From: Spirosoma validum
GTDB taxonomy: Bacteria > Bacteroidota > Bacteroidia > Cytophagales > Spirosomataceae
Length of the DNA: 64,000 nucleotides
NCBI RefSeq assembly: GCF_014699035.1
Contig: NZ_JACXAA010000006.1
Span: forward strand, 372,001 to 436,000
Direction: 5' to 3'
Position 1 is the stretch's first letter, and the number at the start of each line of letters is the position of its first letter. The notes under the pieces are model-generated. The model was not told the DNA's origin. It did not search any database and worked only from the letters and a program-made list of their open reading frames with translations. The position numbers and the translations under genes are program-made. Positions 20,089 through 27,967 of this stretch are shown here, in pieces.

Positions 20089-20718
20089 ATGAATTTTACA
20101 CAAGAAGACATTGTTCGACTAAGTGTCGCCCTGGTAATTGGTGGCCTGATTGGCGCCGAACGTGAATATCATGGTAAGTCAGCCGGTCTGCGCACGATGA
20201 TTATGATTTGCGTAGGTTCGGCGTTGTTTACGATGGTATCGGGGCGGATTGGGGGTTCTACCGACCGGATTGCCGCTAACATTGTCAATGGCATCGGTTT
20301 TTTAGGAGCGGGAATAATTTTCCGGGAAGATAATCGGGTAAAGGGATTAACCACAGCCGCTACTGTGTGGGCGGTATCGGCCCTGGGCATGTGCATTGGA
20401 GCTGGTCAGTATGACATTGCGATCATTGGGTTCGTGTTTATTTTGGGCTCACTACTGTTTCTTGTACGTTTTGGCGATCGGATTCAGAAAATGAATCAAA
20501 CGCGCGACTATAAAATCGTTACAACATTTCATAATAAAGCCCTTACTCAATACGAAGAGCTATTTGAAGAGTATAATCTGTCGCCAGCACGCAATCAGCA
20601 ACAACGCATTGGTAACGACATTATTGGTCGATGGCGGGTGGATGGCTCCGAGCAGAATCATGAAAAATGCATTAATCGCTTGCTCAATGATCCTGAAGTA
20701 AAAGAATTTACATTCTGA
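20089..20718 (+). CDS. MgtC/SapB family inner-membrane protein
   Basis: A 209-residue protein with four to five hydrophobic helices in its first 135 residues. The MgtC hallmarks GLIGAEREYHGKSAGLRT, NGIGFLGAGIIFR and GLTTAATVW are present. The soluble C-terminal part (about 140-209) is ACT-like in layout. Family members are linked to growth in low magnesium and to virulence in other bacteria, but biochemical function is unsettled. I use the ATG at 20089; a GTG three codons upstream is possible. No Mg-responsive leader was recognised. Confidence 0.87.
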   Translation: MNFTQEDIVRLSVALVIGGLIGAEREYHGKSAGLRTMIMICVGSALFTMVSGRIGGSTDRIAANIVNGIGFLGAGIIFREDNRVKGLTTAATVWAVSALGMCIGAGQYDIAIIGFVFILGSLLFLVRFGDRIQKMNQTRDYKIVTTFHNKALTQYEELFEEYNLSPARNQQQRIGNDIIGRWRVDGSEQNHEKCINRLLNDPEVKEFTF

Positions 20719-20760
20719 TTTCGTTAAGGTTAGTATAAATTTTATTTGGTAAAAATCCCC

Positions 20761-21393
20761 ATGAATTATACGCAGAAGTTTCTGTTTATCACCCTTTTAC
20801 TAAGTAGCGGTTTAGCCTACGGGCAACTTACCGAAGACCCGGAAGACCGCCGGGACCAGGGCCGTGATCCACTACGTACCCAAACCCCCGAAGGCCGCCC
20901 GTTACCGTTTGTTCAGCGACTACGATTTGGCGGAGGCATCAATGGCTTTCGTTTTGGTAACCCGTTCAGTATAGGTGTTTCTCCCGTAATTGCCTACCAG
21001 GCTACCGAACGTATGATTGTCGGGATCGGCGGAAATTATACCTATACACGGTATAAAGGGTACACGAATACTGGCGCTACGGTCCCCCTTCAGACGTATA
21101 ATCAGTATGGTGGCCGGGCGTTTGTCATGTATGAATTCATTCCATCTATTCTGCCGAATTTGTACCTGCATGGCGAGATTGAAAACAGCACTGTAGACAT
21201 CAAGTTTGATCAGACTGGCCAGAAGCTTAGTGACGGCTTAACCTCACCCTTAGTTGGTGTTACGTATTCACAGCCGATTTCACGCCGATTCGGGGTTAAT
21301 CTGACTGCGTTGTATAACCTTAACTATAACGACAATAATTTGGCTCGTACGATTTATGGTAGCCCGTTTGTCCTCCGGTTATCGTTCTTTTAA
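20761..21393 (+). CDS. outer-membrane beta-barrel-like secreted protein
   Basis: A 210-residue protein with a signal peptide ending GLAYG and Gln22 as probable mature N-terminus. After an acidic/basic linker rich in Asp and Arg, the rest has alternating strands (RLRFGGGINGFRFGN, RMIVGIGGNYTYTRY, GGRAFVMYEF) and ends in a hydrophobic strand with C-terminal Phe-Phe, typical of an eight-strand barrel. No specific family was recognised. The ATG at 20761 is preferred over an in-frame TTG at 20746, because only it gives a clean signal peptide. It lies 42 bp after the MgtC-like gene. Confidence 0.72.
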   Translation: MNYTQKFLFITLLLSSGLAYGQLTEDPEDRRDQGRDPLRTQTPEGRPLPFVQRLRFGGGINGFRFGNPFSIGVSPVIAYQATERMIVGIGGNYTYTRYKGYTNTGATVPLQTYNQYGGRAFVMYEFIPSILPNLYLHGEIENSTVDIKFDQTGQKLSDGLTSPLVGVTYSQPISRRFGVNLTALYNLNYNDNNLARTIYGSPFVLRLSFF

Positions 21394-21461
21394 CGTAACG
21401 ACAGAAACATAGAGCAGGCAGAACCCTTCGGGTTAGCTAACTGTTATTCGCGAAACAAATC

Positions 21462-21489
21462 AAGTGACGTAGTCCGGACTACGTCACTT
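21462..21489. terminator. 28-bp perfect palindrome after the barrel gene
   Basis: Bases 21462-21475 and 21476-21489 are perfect complements with no spacer (core AGTCCGGACT), followed by a short pyrimidine-rich TCTGTAT. A small AACCC/GGGTT hairpin precedes it at 21422-21434. It may terminate the barrel transcript or be a protein-binding palindrome about 70 bp upstream of the OmpA-family gene. Confidence 0.6.
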
Positions 21490-21557
21490 TCTGTATACAA
21501 AACCCGCGTTTTCTGTCGTTTAGAAAGTACATTTATCCACTATCCTGCGTCCACCTT

Positions 21558-23288
21558 ATGAATGCCCATGGTGCTGTTGCTGCCAGCCTGTTTTTGCTAT
21601 TTATTTCTCTGTCGACAAGTGGTCAGCCGGGTAAGGATTCCACTGTATCGGCAGGCCGAAATACGGCACCACAGGTTGCCGTGCCACAGAATCCTCCTGC
21701 CGAACCAGCCAGTCCAGCTATGGCCCGCCGGGACAGTGCCACTTCAGCGTCGAATCAGCCTTTCGAAAACCTTGGTAATCAGATCAATTCGGAATTTAAC
21801 GAAATCAATCCTATGATTTCGCCCGATGGTCAAACGCTTTATTTTGCCCGGATCAGCCATCCCAACAATACGCATGGCGTTAAGGGAAGTCAGGATATCT
21901 GGTTCGCTAAACTTGATACAACAAGCGGGAAATGGGGTCCTGCTCAGCACATGAGCGCTCCACTCAACAAAGACGAGTACAACTGCGCTTATAGCATTAC
22001 GCCCGACGGGAACACCATGCTCATCAAAGGGCAGTATAACAACGGCACCTACGAAACCCGTGGGTTTTCGTTCAGCAAACGTATACCAGCGGGTTGGTCA
22101 GCTCCCCAAAAAATAGACATTCCCAATTATGTCAGCATGAGCAAAGGGCAGTTCGACTGTGGGTTTATGTCATCGGACGGGAAAGTGCTGCTGATGGCAT
22201 TCAGCGAGAAGAAGAACAGCAAAGATGACGATCTCTACGTAAGTTTCCGACAGAAAGATGGTTCCTGGACAAAACCCGTGGACCTTGGCCCGGAGGTAAA
22301 CACGAAATTTACCGAAACGACGCCCTTTCTGGCCCCTGACGGAGCAACGCTTTATTTTTCGAGCAATCGGGATGGCGGACAGGGCAGTAACGATATTTAC
22401 GTCTGCAAACGGGTCGATAAAACCTGGAAGCACTGGTCAAAACCCGTTAACCTCGGCCCCAAAGTTAATACAGACGGCTATGACGCGTATTATACACTCT
22501 CAGCTACGGGCGACTACGCGTATCTCACTACGTTCAAAAATACACTGGGCAAGGGCGATATTGTACGGATTAAACTTCGCGACAGTTCAACGGATCAGCC
22601 GAGCAAAGTGGGCGGTGGCGATGACGTAGCTGGAAAAACCGACGTAACAACCCCAGATCCAGTCGCGCTGATTAGCGGTAAAGTGATTGATCAGACAACT
22701 GGTAAGCCTGTTGAAGCCCGCATTATTTACCAGACCCTGCCCGATGGCGCCGAAGCGGGTGAAGCTACGTCAGATCCACTTACGGGTGAGTATAAGATCA
22801 TTTTGCCGTTCGGTCAGAAATATACCATGCGAGCTGTTGCCAAGGATTTTATTGCTGAGGGCGACAACATCGACTTAACTGGGAAAGGAACTGGTTATAA
22901 AGAAATTAAGGGAAAAGAGCTGAAGCTCGTACCGGTAGAAGTTGGCCGAACGGTGCGGTTAAACAATATTTTCTTCGATACGGGTAAGTCCGAACTCCGG
23001 CCTGAGTCCAGCCCCGAACTGGATCGCCTGGTAACGACTCTGAACGAAGCGCCTAAAATGGTCGTCGAAGTACGTGGGCATACGGATAATACCGGCTCAA
23101 ACGAGCTAAATGCCAAGCTCTCACAGGATCGGGCCGATGCCGTTCGTGAATATTTCATCAGCAAGGGAATTGAACCCGACCGTGTGGCCAGCAAAGGCTT
23201 GGGCGAAACAAAGCCCGTTGCCACCAATGACACCGATGAGGGTCGCCAGCAGAACCGACGGGTTGAGTTTGTGATCGTGAAGAAGTAA
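21558..23288 (+). CDS. OmpA-family protein with PD40 repeats
   Basis: A 576-residue cell-envelope protein. The signal peptide ends STSG with Gln23 likely at the mature N-terminus. Residues about 75-340 carry WD40-like PD40 repeats (INPMISPDGQTLYFAR, TPFLAPDGATLYFSSNRDGGQGSNDIY). A carboxypeptidase-regulatory-like domain (about 370-455) comes next, then a C-terminal OmpA domain (about 460-576) with FDTGKSELRPES, VEVRGHTDNTGS and NRRVEF, which binds peptidoglycan. This arrangement is frequent in Bacteroidota, where some members serve gliding or type IX secretion (PorE-like). That role is inference only. Confidence 0.88.
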   Translation: MNAHGAVAASLFLLFISLSTSGQPGKDSTVSAGRNTAPQVAVPQNPPAEPASPAMARRDSATSASNQPFENLGNQINSEFNEINPMISPDGQTLYFARISHPNNTHGVKGSQDIWFAKLDTTSGKWGPAQHMSAPLNKDEYNCAYSITPDGNTMLIKGQYNNGTYETRGFSFSKRIPAGWSAPQKIDIPNYVSMSKGQFDCGFMSSDGKVLLMAFSEKKNSKDDDLYVSFRQKDGSWTKPVDLGPEVNTKFTETTPFLAPDGATLYFSSNRDGGQGSNDIYVCKRVDKTWKHWSKPVNLGPKVNTDGYDAYYTLSATGDYAYLTTFKNTLGKGDIVRIKLRDSSTDQPSKVGGGDDVAGKTDVTTPDPVALISGKVIDQTTGKPVEARIIYQTLPDGAEAGEATSDPLTGEYKIILPFGQKYTMRAVAKDFIAEGDNIDLTGKGTGYKEIKGKELKLVPVEVGRTVRLNNIFFDTGKSELRPESSPELDRLVTTLNEAPKMVVEVRGHTDNTGSNELNAKLSQDRADAVREYFISKGIEPDRVASKGLGETKPVATNDTDEGRQQNRRVEFVIVKK

Positions 23289-23413
23289 GTACCCGTATGG
23301 GCTTTCTAAGGCAAAAAATAGTTATGAACCCCTAACTATCTCCAGACTATTGAGTTAACATCTTGATTTAAAAAAGTTCAATCAGGATACAACCTCATTC
23401 ATTTACTTCAGAC

Positions 23414-24280
23414 ATGCAACTCAACGCAGGCTGCGAACTTACTTTTGACGCGCAAACGCCAACACCATTAATTCTTATGCTACGTCCCCGGTCAGGAGCC
23501 GGCCAATGGATCATTCGCGAAGAATATCAGATTACTCCCGCCGTTAATGTAACTGAGTTTACCGATATGTACGGTAACCTCTGTCAACGGGTTGTAGCCC
23601 CCCAGGGATTATTTTCGATTCATTTTTCAGCTACGGTTCAAACAGCCGATCTGATCGACGTATCGCCGGGAGCTCCGTACACGCCCGTTGAAGAATTACC
23701 CGATAGTGTTCTGCATTATACCTTGCCCAGCCGTTATTGCCAGTCTGATCAGTTGGGTGATTTAGCCGCCCAGATTACAGAGGGTACAGAGCCGGGTTAT
23801 GATCAGGCAGAAGCCATTCGTAAGTGGATTCACGAAAATATCAAATACCAGTACGGAACCAGCGATGCCAGTACGTCAGCTGTCGATACCGCCAACAATC
23901 GCGTTGGCGTTTGCCGGGATTTCACGCACCTGGGTATCTCCTTGTGCCGGGCGTTAAATATTCCAGCCCGAATGGTCGTTGGGTATTTATATCAGCTTGA
24001 TCCAATGGACTTACATGCCTGGTTTGAGGCTTATGTAGATGGCCGCTGGTTTACATTTGACGCAACCCAGGAACTGCCGCGGGGCAACCGAGTTACGGTT
24101 GCTTATGGCCGGGATGCCGCTGACGTAGCGTTTACAACACAATTCGGATCGATGCAACTCAACGATATGAAAGTATGGGTCGATACGGCTCAGAATGAGG
24201 AGTTGGAAAGTGAAAAAAAATCGGAACAGGCTCCAACCCTATCGACATCAGTAGGGTCTAATAACCAAGACAGTAATTAA
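23414..24280 (+). CDS. transglutaminase-like cysteine peptidase family protein
   Basis: A 288-residue protein with an intact papain-like triad: C167 in GVCRDF, H201 in LHAWFE and D216 in FDAT. The N-terminal half (about 10-100) is the beta domain that precedes the transglutaminase core in this family. No signal peptide is visible, so it is probably cytoplasmic. Members act as proteases, peptide N-glycanases or cross-linking enzymes, and the substrate cannot be predicted. The C-terminal about 40 residues are polar and probably disordered. The following small lipoprotein gene begins 2 bp after the stop, implying cotranscription. Confidence 0.82.
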   Translation: MQLNAGCELTFDAQTPTPLILMLRPRSGAGQWIIREEYQITPAVNVTEFTDMYGNLCQRVVAPQGLFSIHFSATVQTADLIDVSPGAPYTPVEELPDSVLHYTLPSRYCQSDQLGDLAAQITEGTEPGYDQAEAIRKWIHENIKYQYGTSDASTSAVDTANNRVGVCRDFTHLGISLCRALNIPARMVVGYLYQLDPMDLHAWFEAYVDGRWFTFDATQELPRGNRVTVAYGRDAADVAFTTQFGSMQLNDMKVWVDTAQNEELESEKKSEQAPTLSTSVGSNNQDSN

Positions 24281-24282
24281 CG

Positions 24283-24720
24283 ATGAAAAAACAACTGCTT
24301 TTCTGTGCTTTTGTGGGATTAATGACATCCTGCCAACAGGAAGATGCTATTCAGCCGAGCTCACCAACGCTGGCCGGAGAAGCAGTCGGTACGTATCAAA
24401 CGAATGTTTATCTCGATCCTGCCTACGTAGCAACGGCATCGAGCGAATTACCTTATGCTGAGCTAAAGGCGGAATCGGCCAATAGCGTAACGCTGATTTA
24501 TTCAAAACTTTACCCAGTCAAATCCAGTCATTCGATTGAACACGTAACGTTACTCCGTGAGCCGAATGGCATTCAGCTGAGCGCAGCCGGGTCGGTTATT
24601 GGTACTTTGCAAACCGATCGTGTTTTCACTAGTAATGGTATGGAGAAGCAGGGCCAACTGCTACGTATCAGTATGCAGAATGATTCTGCCAATGGACTTT
24701 ATTTTATAGGCTCCAAATAG
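24283..24720 (+). CDS. small lipoprotein of unknown function
   Basis: A 145-residue protein with a lipoprotein signal (lipobox LMTSC). The residues after the Cys are QQED, which resembles the Gln/Lys-plus-acidic surface-export signals described for Bacteroidota lipoproteins, so it may face outward. The rest is predicted beta-rich (SNSVTLIYSKLYP, HVTLLREPNGIQLSA). I do not recognise a family. It is translationally close to the transglutaminase gene and ends at a bidirectional terminator. Confidence 0.65.
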   Translation: MKKQLLFCAFVGLMTSCQQEDAIQPSSPTLAGEAVGTYQTNVYLDPAYVATASSELPYAELKAESANSVTLIYSKLYPVKSSHSIEHVTLLREPNGIQLSAAGSVIGTLQTDRVFTSNGMEKQGQLLRISMQNDSANGLYFIGSK

Positions 24721-24744
24721 TATAAACCTGACTTTCTTACTAAG

Positions 24745-24780
24745 AAAAAAGCGCACTACCGTTGAGTAGCGCGCTTTTTT
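24745..24780. terminator. bidirectional terminator
   Basis: A-run and T-run (AAAAAAGCGC / GCGCTTTTTT) flank a stem with the inner pairs CTAC/GTAG and one mismatch. It sits between the convergent small lipoprotein and coiled-coil genes and can end both transcripts. Confidence 0.88.
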
Positions 24781-24806
24781 GTTGATATATGCTATGCTTT
24801 GAATGT

Positions 24807-25754
24807 CTAGCGAACAGCAAATTCGCCGGAACCGATACGGAAACCTTCAGAATACAACTCTACCGTGTATTTACCTGGCTTGTAAGGAATACCACGGCTA
24901 TACAGAAGTTCAACACTCTGACCATTGCTTGTATAGTTAACAGTTTGTTTGGTTGTATAAACCGTTTCACTGCCATCTACCGTAAATGTTCCAGAACCGT
25001 TTGCCATATCTGATACAACAGCGCCGGTTGGATCAAGTACCCGAACAAAAACATCTTTGGGCTCTTCTTTCGTCAACGGATTGTCTAACAGAGTATAAAC
25101 CAGTTTGATTTTGTCCAGACGCTTCGCTTTGTATGAATCATCTTCTTTCACTTTGCCTTTAGCATTCACTGCAAACACTTTTACATTTTGTGCTTTCAGA
25201 GCAGCTGCGCGGGTAACCTTCGTGCTAAGTTCCTGATTCTGGGATTGAACCTGCGATACAACAGTCGTTACCGAATCACGGAATTGCTGACCTTTCACTT
25301 TCAGGCCGGTGTTTTCTTCATCCAGCGTTTTGACGTTGGTTGCCAGTGTTACGTTTTCACGTTGCAGATTAGCAATAAGCGTATCTTTCTCAACCAAAAA
25401 AGCTTCGTATTCTTTAATTTTAGCTTCGTATTTAGCAATAGATATCCGGTTACCTTTACGTAAGGAAGCCTTATCGCGCTCTAATTGCGTTTTCATTTTT
25501 TCTAGCTCAGAAACGTCGCCACCCAATTTCTGTACTTCGGCAATTTTAGCATCCAGAGCAGTCGAGATCGAATCCAGCTTAACTCGGGTTGTTGATAATT
25601 CTTCAACACGTTCGGAGATGGTTACTTCCTGATTTTCGGATACTTTCTTCTGGTCGAAATACAGATAACTCGATACCCCAGCCAGACCAGTCATGATAAT
25701 TAGACCTGCCAGCAGAGCACCGCTTGTTTTGGATTTTTGCGAATTACCTTCCAT
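24807..25754 (-). CDS. membrane-anchored coiled-coil protein of unknown function
   Basis: A 315-residue protein with a short polar N-terminus, one membrane helix (about 12-32) and a long heptad-rich region (about 38-180, such as VEELSTTRVKLDSISTALD and KIKEYEAFLVEKDTLIANL). A compact beta-rich C-terminal domain (about 195-315) follows, with VYTTKQTVNYTSNGQSV and PGKYTVELYSEGFRIG. Topology is probably N-in, with the coiled coil in the periplasm. I recognise no named family. It could be a tether or sensor between inner membrane and envelope. It is monocistronic. Confidence 0.65.
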   Translation of the reverse strand: MEGNSQKSKTSGALLAGLIIMTGLAGVSSYLYFDQKKVSENQEVTISERVEELSTTRVKLDSISTALDAKIAEVQKLGGDVSELEKMKTQLERDKASLRKGNRISIAKYEAKIKEYEAFLVEKDTLIANLQRENVTLATNVKTLDEENTGLKVKGQQFRDSVTTVVSQVQSQNQELSTKVTRAAALKAQNVKVFAVNAKGKVKEDDSYKAKRLDKIKLVYTLLDNPLTKEEPKDVFVRVLDPTGAVVSDMANGSGTFTVDGSETVYTTKQTVNYTSNGQSVELLYSRGIPYKPGKYTVELYSEGFRIGSGEFAVR

Positions 25755-26120
25755 AAAGAATTTTCAGTTTAGTTTAACGATTAAACATGCACCAACTTCA
25801 AAAAGCCGCTTACGCGGTGTGTAAAGGTTATTGCATTCAAGGTTTGGTCTAGAATAAAAACAGCGACGAAAACAATAAACAATATTCTCGAAACGTCGGT
25901 TCCCGCCAATCTATTGTCGACTACAACCGATTGAGGCAAAAAAAGTTTATTAACTCACCTTTCTAAAGCTACAAAGTCACATCTGACTATCAATTATTTA
26001 CGCCGAATAATAAATCCGTGTTTTATAGATCAGTTAGACTATACAGTTAGTAGCGTATTATTCCATCGGACCATAACAACAAAATACTACCTATGGTTAT
26101 CAGGTAAACAACGACACTCT
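25755..26120. other. 366-bp divergent intergenic region
   Basis: AT-rich spacer between the coiled-coil gene (minus) and the mutM-like gene (plus). No gene or exact TAnnTTTG box was found. A short minus-strand stem CCGC-GTAA-GCGG (25806-25817) followed by TTTTT lies about 50 bp upstream of the coiled-coil start. The stem is only 4 bp, so I do not call it a terminator. Confidence 0.5.
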
Positions 26121-26939
26121 ATGCCCGAACTGCCTGAGGTTGAAATTAGACGTCAATACCTCGAAACATCTTCTCTGCATCAGCCAATCAATCATATTGA
26201 GGTTGAGGACAAAAAACTTTTAACCACCGACTACGCTACGTTAGCACAGGCGTTGACCGGTCGTCAATTCACGGGTACGCGCCGAACTGGGAAAAATCTG
26301 TTCGTGCTAACTGACGATCCAGCCGTGATTGTTCACATGCATTTTGGCATGACCGGCGATCTGGAATATTATCACTCCTCACTCGACCGGCCACGCTTTG
26401 CCCGGATCGTATTCGAGTTTGCTAACGGCTTTAATCTCGGCTTTTTGTGTCCCCGTAAGTTTGAGCGGGTTGGTTTAGTGGATGATATCGACGCTTTCCT
26501 ACTACGCAAAAAAATTGGGCCAGATGGGTTAGCGATTTCCCTGGATGAGCTAACCGAACGCATTCGTCGTAAAAAAGCCTTCATTAAACCCGTTCTCCTC
26601 GATCAAAGCGTTGTGGCTGGCCTTGGGAACTGGATTGTCGATGAAGTTTTATTTCAGGCCTTTATTCATCCTGAGCAACGGGCCGATACCCTCACCGATA
26701 TCCAGATGCGTCAGTTGCATCAGGCCATTTATCTTGTCCTTGAAACCGCCATCCGGTATGAAGCGACGTACCGGGACTTTCCAAACAATTTCCTGATACA
26801 TGTTCGTGAATGGGATGATTCACCTTACGACGACGTCGAAGCGCATAAGTTCTGCCCCCGTTGCCAGACCCGGATCGAGCGATCAGTCGTGGGGGGACGT
26901 ACTACGTTCTTTTGTCCCAAAGAACAGGTAATTAGCTGA
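26121..26939 (+). CDS. mutM: formamidopyrimidine-DNA glycosylase family protein
   Basis: A 272-residue base-excision repair glycosylase of the Fpg/Nei family, acting on oxidised purines. It begins MPELPEVE, giving the catalytic N-terminal Pro and the Glu next to it; K58 lies in TGKNLF, and the helix-two-turn-helix is around VVAGLGNWIVDE. The C-terminal zinc finger is unusual: the first pair CPRC is intact and the DNA-contact Arg of GGRTTFFC is kept. The last pair reads CPKE, so the fourth Cys is Glu. The finger may still fold or the metal may be lost. Fpg rather than Nei is inferred from overall sequence. Confidence 0.88.
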   Translation: MPELPEVEIRRQYLETSSLHQPINHIEVEDKKLLTTDYATLAQALTGRQFTGTRRTGKNLFVLTDDPAVIVHMHFGMTGDLEYYHSSLDRPRFARIVFEFANGFNLGFLCPRKFERVGLVDDIDAFLLRKKIGPDGLAISLDELTERIRRKKAFIKPVLLDQSVVAGLGNWIVDEVLFQAFIHPEQRADTLTDIQMRQLHQAIYLVLETAIRYEATYRDFPNNFLIHVREWDDSPYDDVEAHKFCPRCQTRIERSVVGGRTTFFCPKEQVIS

Positions 26940-27004
26940 AGCTTCAGGCAATGAACTTGTGTAAAACTTAGTGCGTTTAGAAATTACATGTAGATACATG
27001 AATC

Positions 27005-27865
27005 ATGAAAACGCAACGAACAATTTTGGATATACGTACCGCTACGCCAACCAACGTTGGGGACGGATTCACGGGTTTAAACGCTTTTCATCCGCAGGGG
27101 TCAAAGCCGTTCAATCCATTTCTACTCTTAGATCATCACGGTCCGATGCAGGTGCAACCTTCCCCTTATCCTAAAGGTGTTGATGAGCACCCTCATCGGG
27201 GATTCGAGACCGTAACGATTGTCTACGAGGGGGCTTTAGAACATCGGGATTCGGCGGGCAATCATGGCAAGCTTTATGCCGGTGACGTACAATGGATGAC
27301 GGCGGCATCGGGCATCATTCACGAAGAAAAGCACGAGCGTGAATTCTCACGTCAGGGCGGTCGTCTTGATTTTGTGCAGTTATGGGTCAATCTCCCGGCT
27401 AAGGATAAAATGAGTCCACCCAATTATCAGGACCTTGCTTCGTCACGAATTCCAACGGAAATCTTGCCCGGTGGTGGTCGATTACGTGTCATTGCGGGTG
27501 AACTTGGAGGTATACGGGGGCCGGCTCATACATTTAGCCCGGTTATTGTTGCCGATCTGGCACTATCAACCAGTCAGGTCGAAACGTTTGCTGTGCCTGC
27601 TGATTATTCGCTGATGGTGTATGTACTGAGTGGATCGGCCAGGATAAATGGGGCAGCTATAGAACATGGCCAGATTGCTTTGACGAACACAGATGGCGAT
27701 ACCGTTACGCTCTCGACCAATGCTGAAACAAAATTACTCATTCTGGCTGGCGAGCCTATTCATGAACCGCTGGCCGTTTATGGGCCGTTCGTGATGAATA
27801 CCCGCGAAGAACTTATTGACGCCTTCAGCGACTTCCAGGCAGGAAAGATGGGGGTACTTAATTAA
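27005..27865 (+). CDS. pirin family protein
   Basis: A 286-residue bicupin. The metal site of the N-terminal cupin is complete: H62 and H64 in HPHRGFET, H106 and E108 in GIIHEEKH. The pirin signature DHHGPM lies upstream. Bacterial pirins bind Fe or other metals and some show quercetin dioxygenase activity or bind metabolic enzymes; the role here is unknown. The start ATG precedes the conserved domain directly. It stands alone and converges with the Y-family polymerase gene over a long hairpin. Confidence 0.88.
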   Translation: MKTQRTILDIRTATPTNVGDGFTGLNAFHPQGSKPFNPFLLLDHHGPMQVQPSPYPKGVDEHPHRGFETVTIVYEGALEHRDSAGNHGKLYAGDVQWMTAASGIIHEEKHEREFSRQGGRLDFVQLWVNLPAKDKMSPPNYQDLASSRIPTEILPGGGRLRVIAGELGGIRGPAHTFSPVIVADLALSTSQVETFAVPADYSLMVYVLSGSARINGAAIEHGQIALTNTDGDTVTLSTNAETKLLILAGEPIHEPLAVYGPFVMNTREELIDAFSDFQAGKMGVLN

Positions 27866-27878
27866 GGAGTTGTCATCA

Positions 27879-27955
27879 ATAGCCATTTGCGTTACGTCAT
27901 TTGTTCTTATTCTTCTATGAATGAAATTGTCAAATGATGTAACGTAAATGGCTGT
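27879..27955 (+). terminator. 25-bp hairpin between pirin and Y-family polymerase genes
   Basis: Arms 27879-27903 and 27931-27955 pair along all 25 positions in plus-strand RNA, 22 by Watson-Crick and three by G-U wobble, with a 27-base loop. On the minus strand the three wobbles become A-C mismatches, so the structure favours the pirin transcript. No T-run follows; it may protect the mRNA 3' end. Confidence 0.65.
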
Positions 27956-27967
27956 TAGCAGCCTTAC

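Noticed and set aside
25806..25817. Small minus-strand hairpin with a TTTTT tail upstream of the coiled-coil gene
   Set aside because: The stem is only 4 bp, too weak to call a terminator or attenuator.
26860..26939. Frameshift as the cause of the lost MutM cysteine
   Set aside because: The frame stays open with a plausible ending and no nearby alternative frame restores the CPxC pair.
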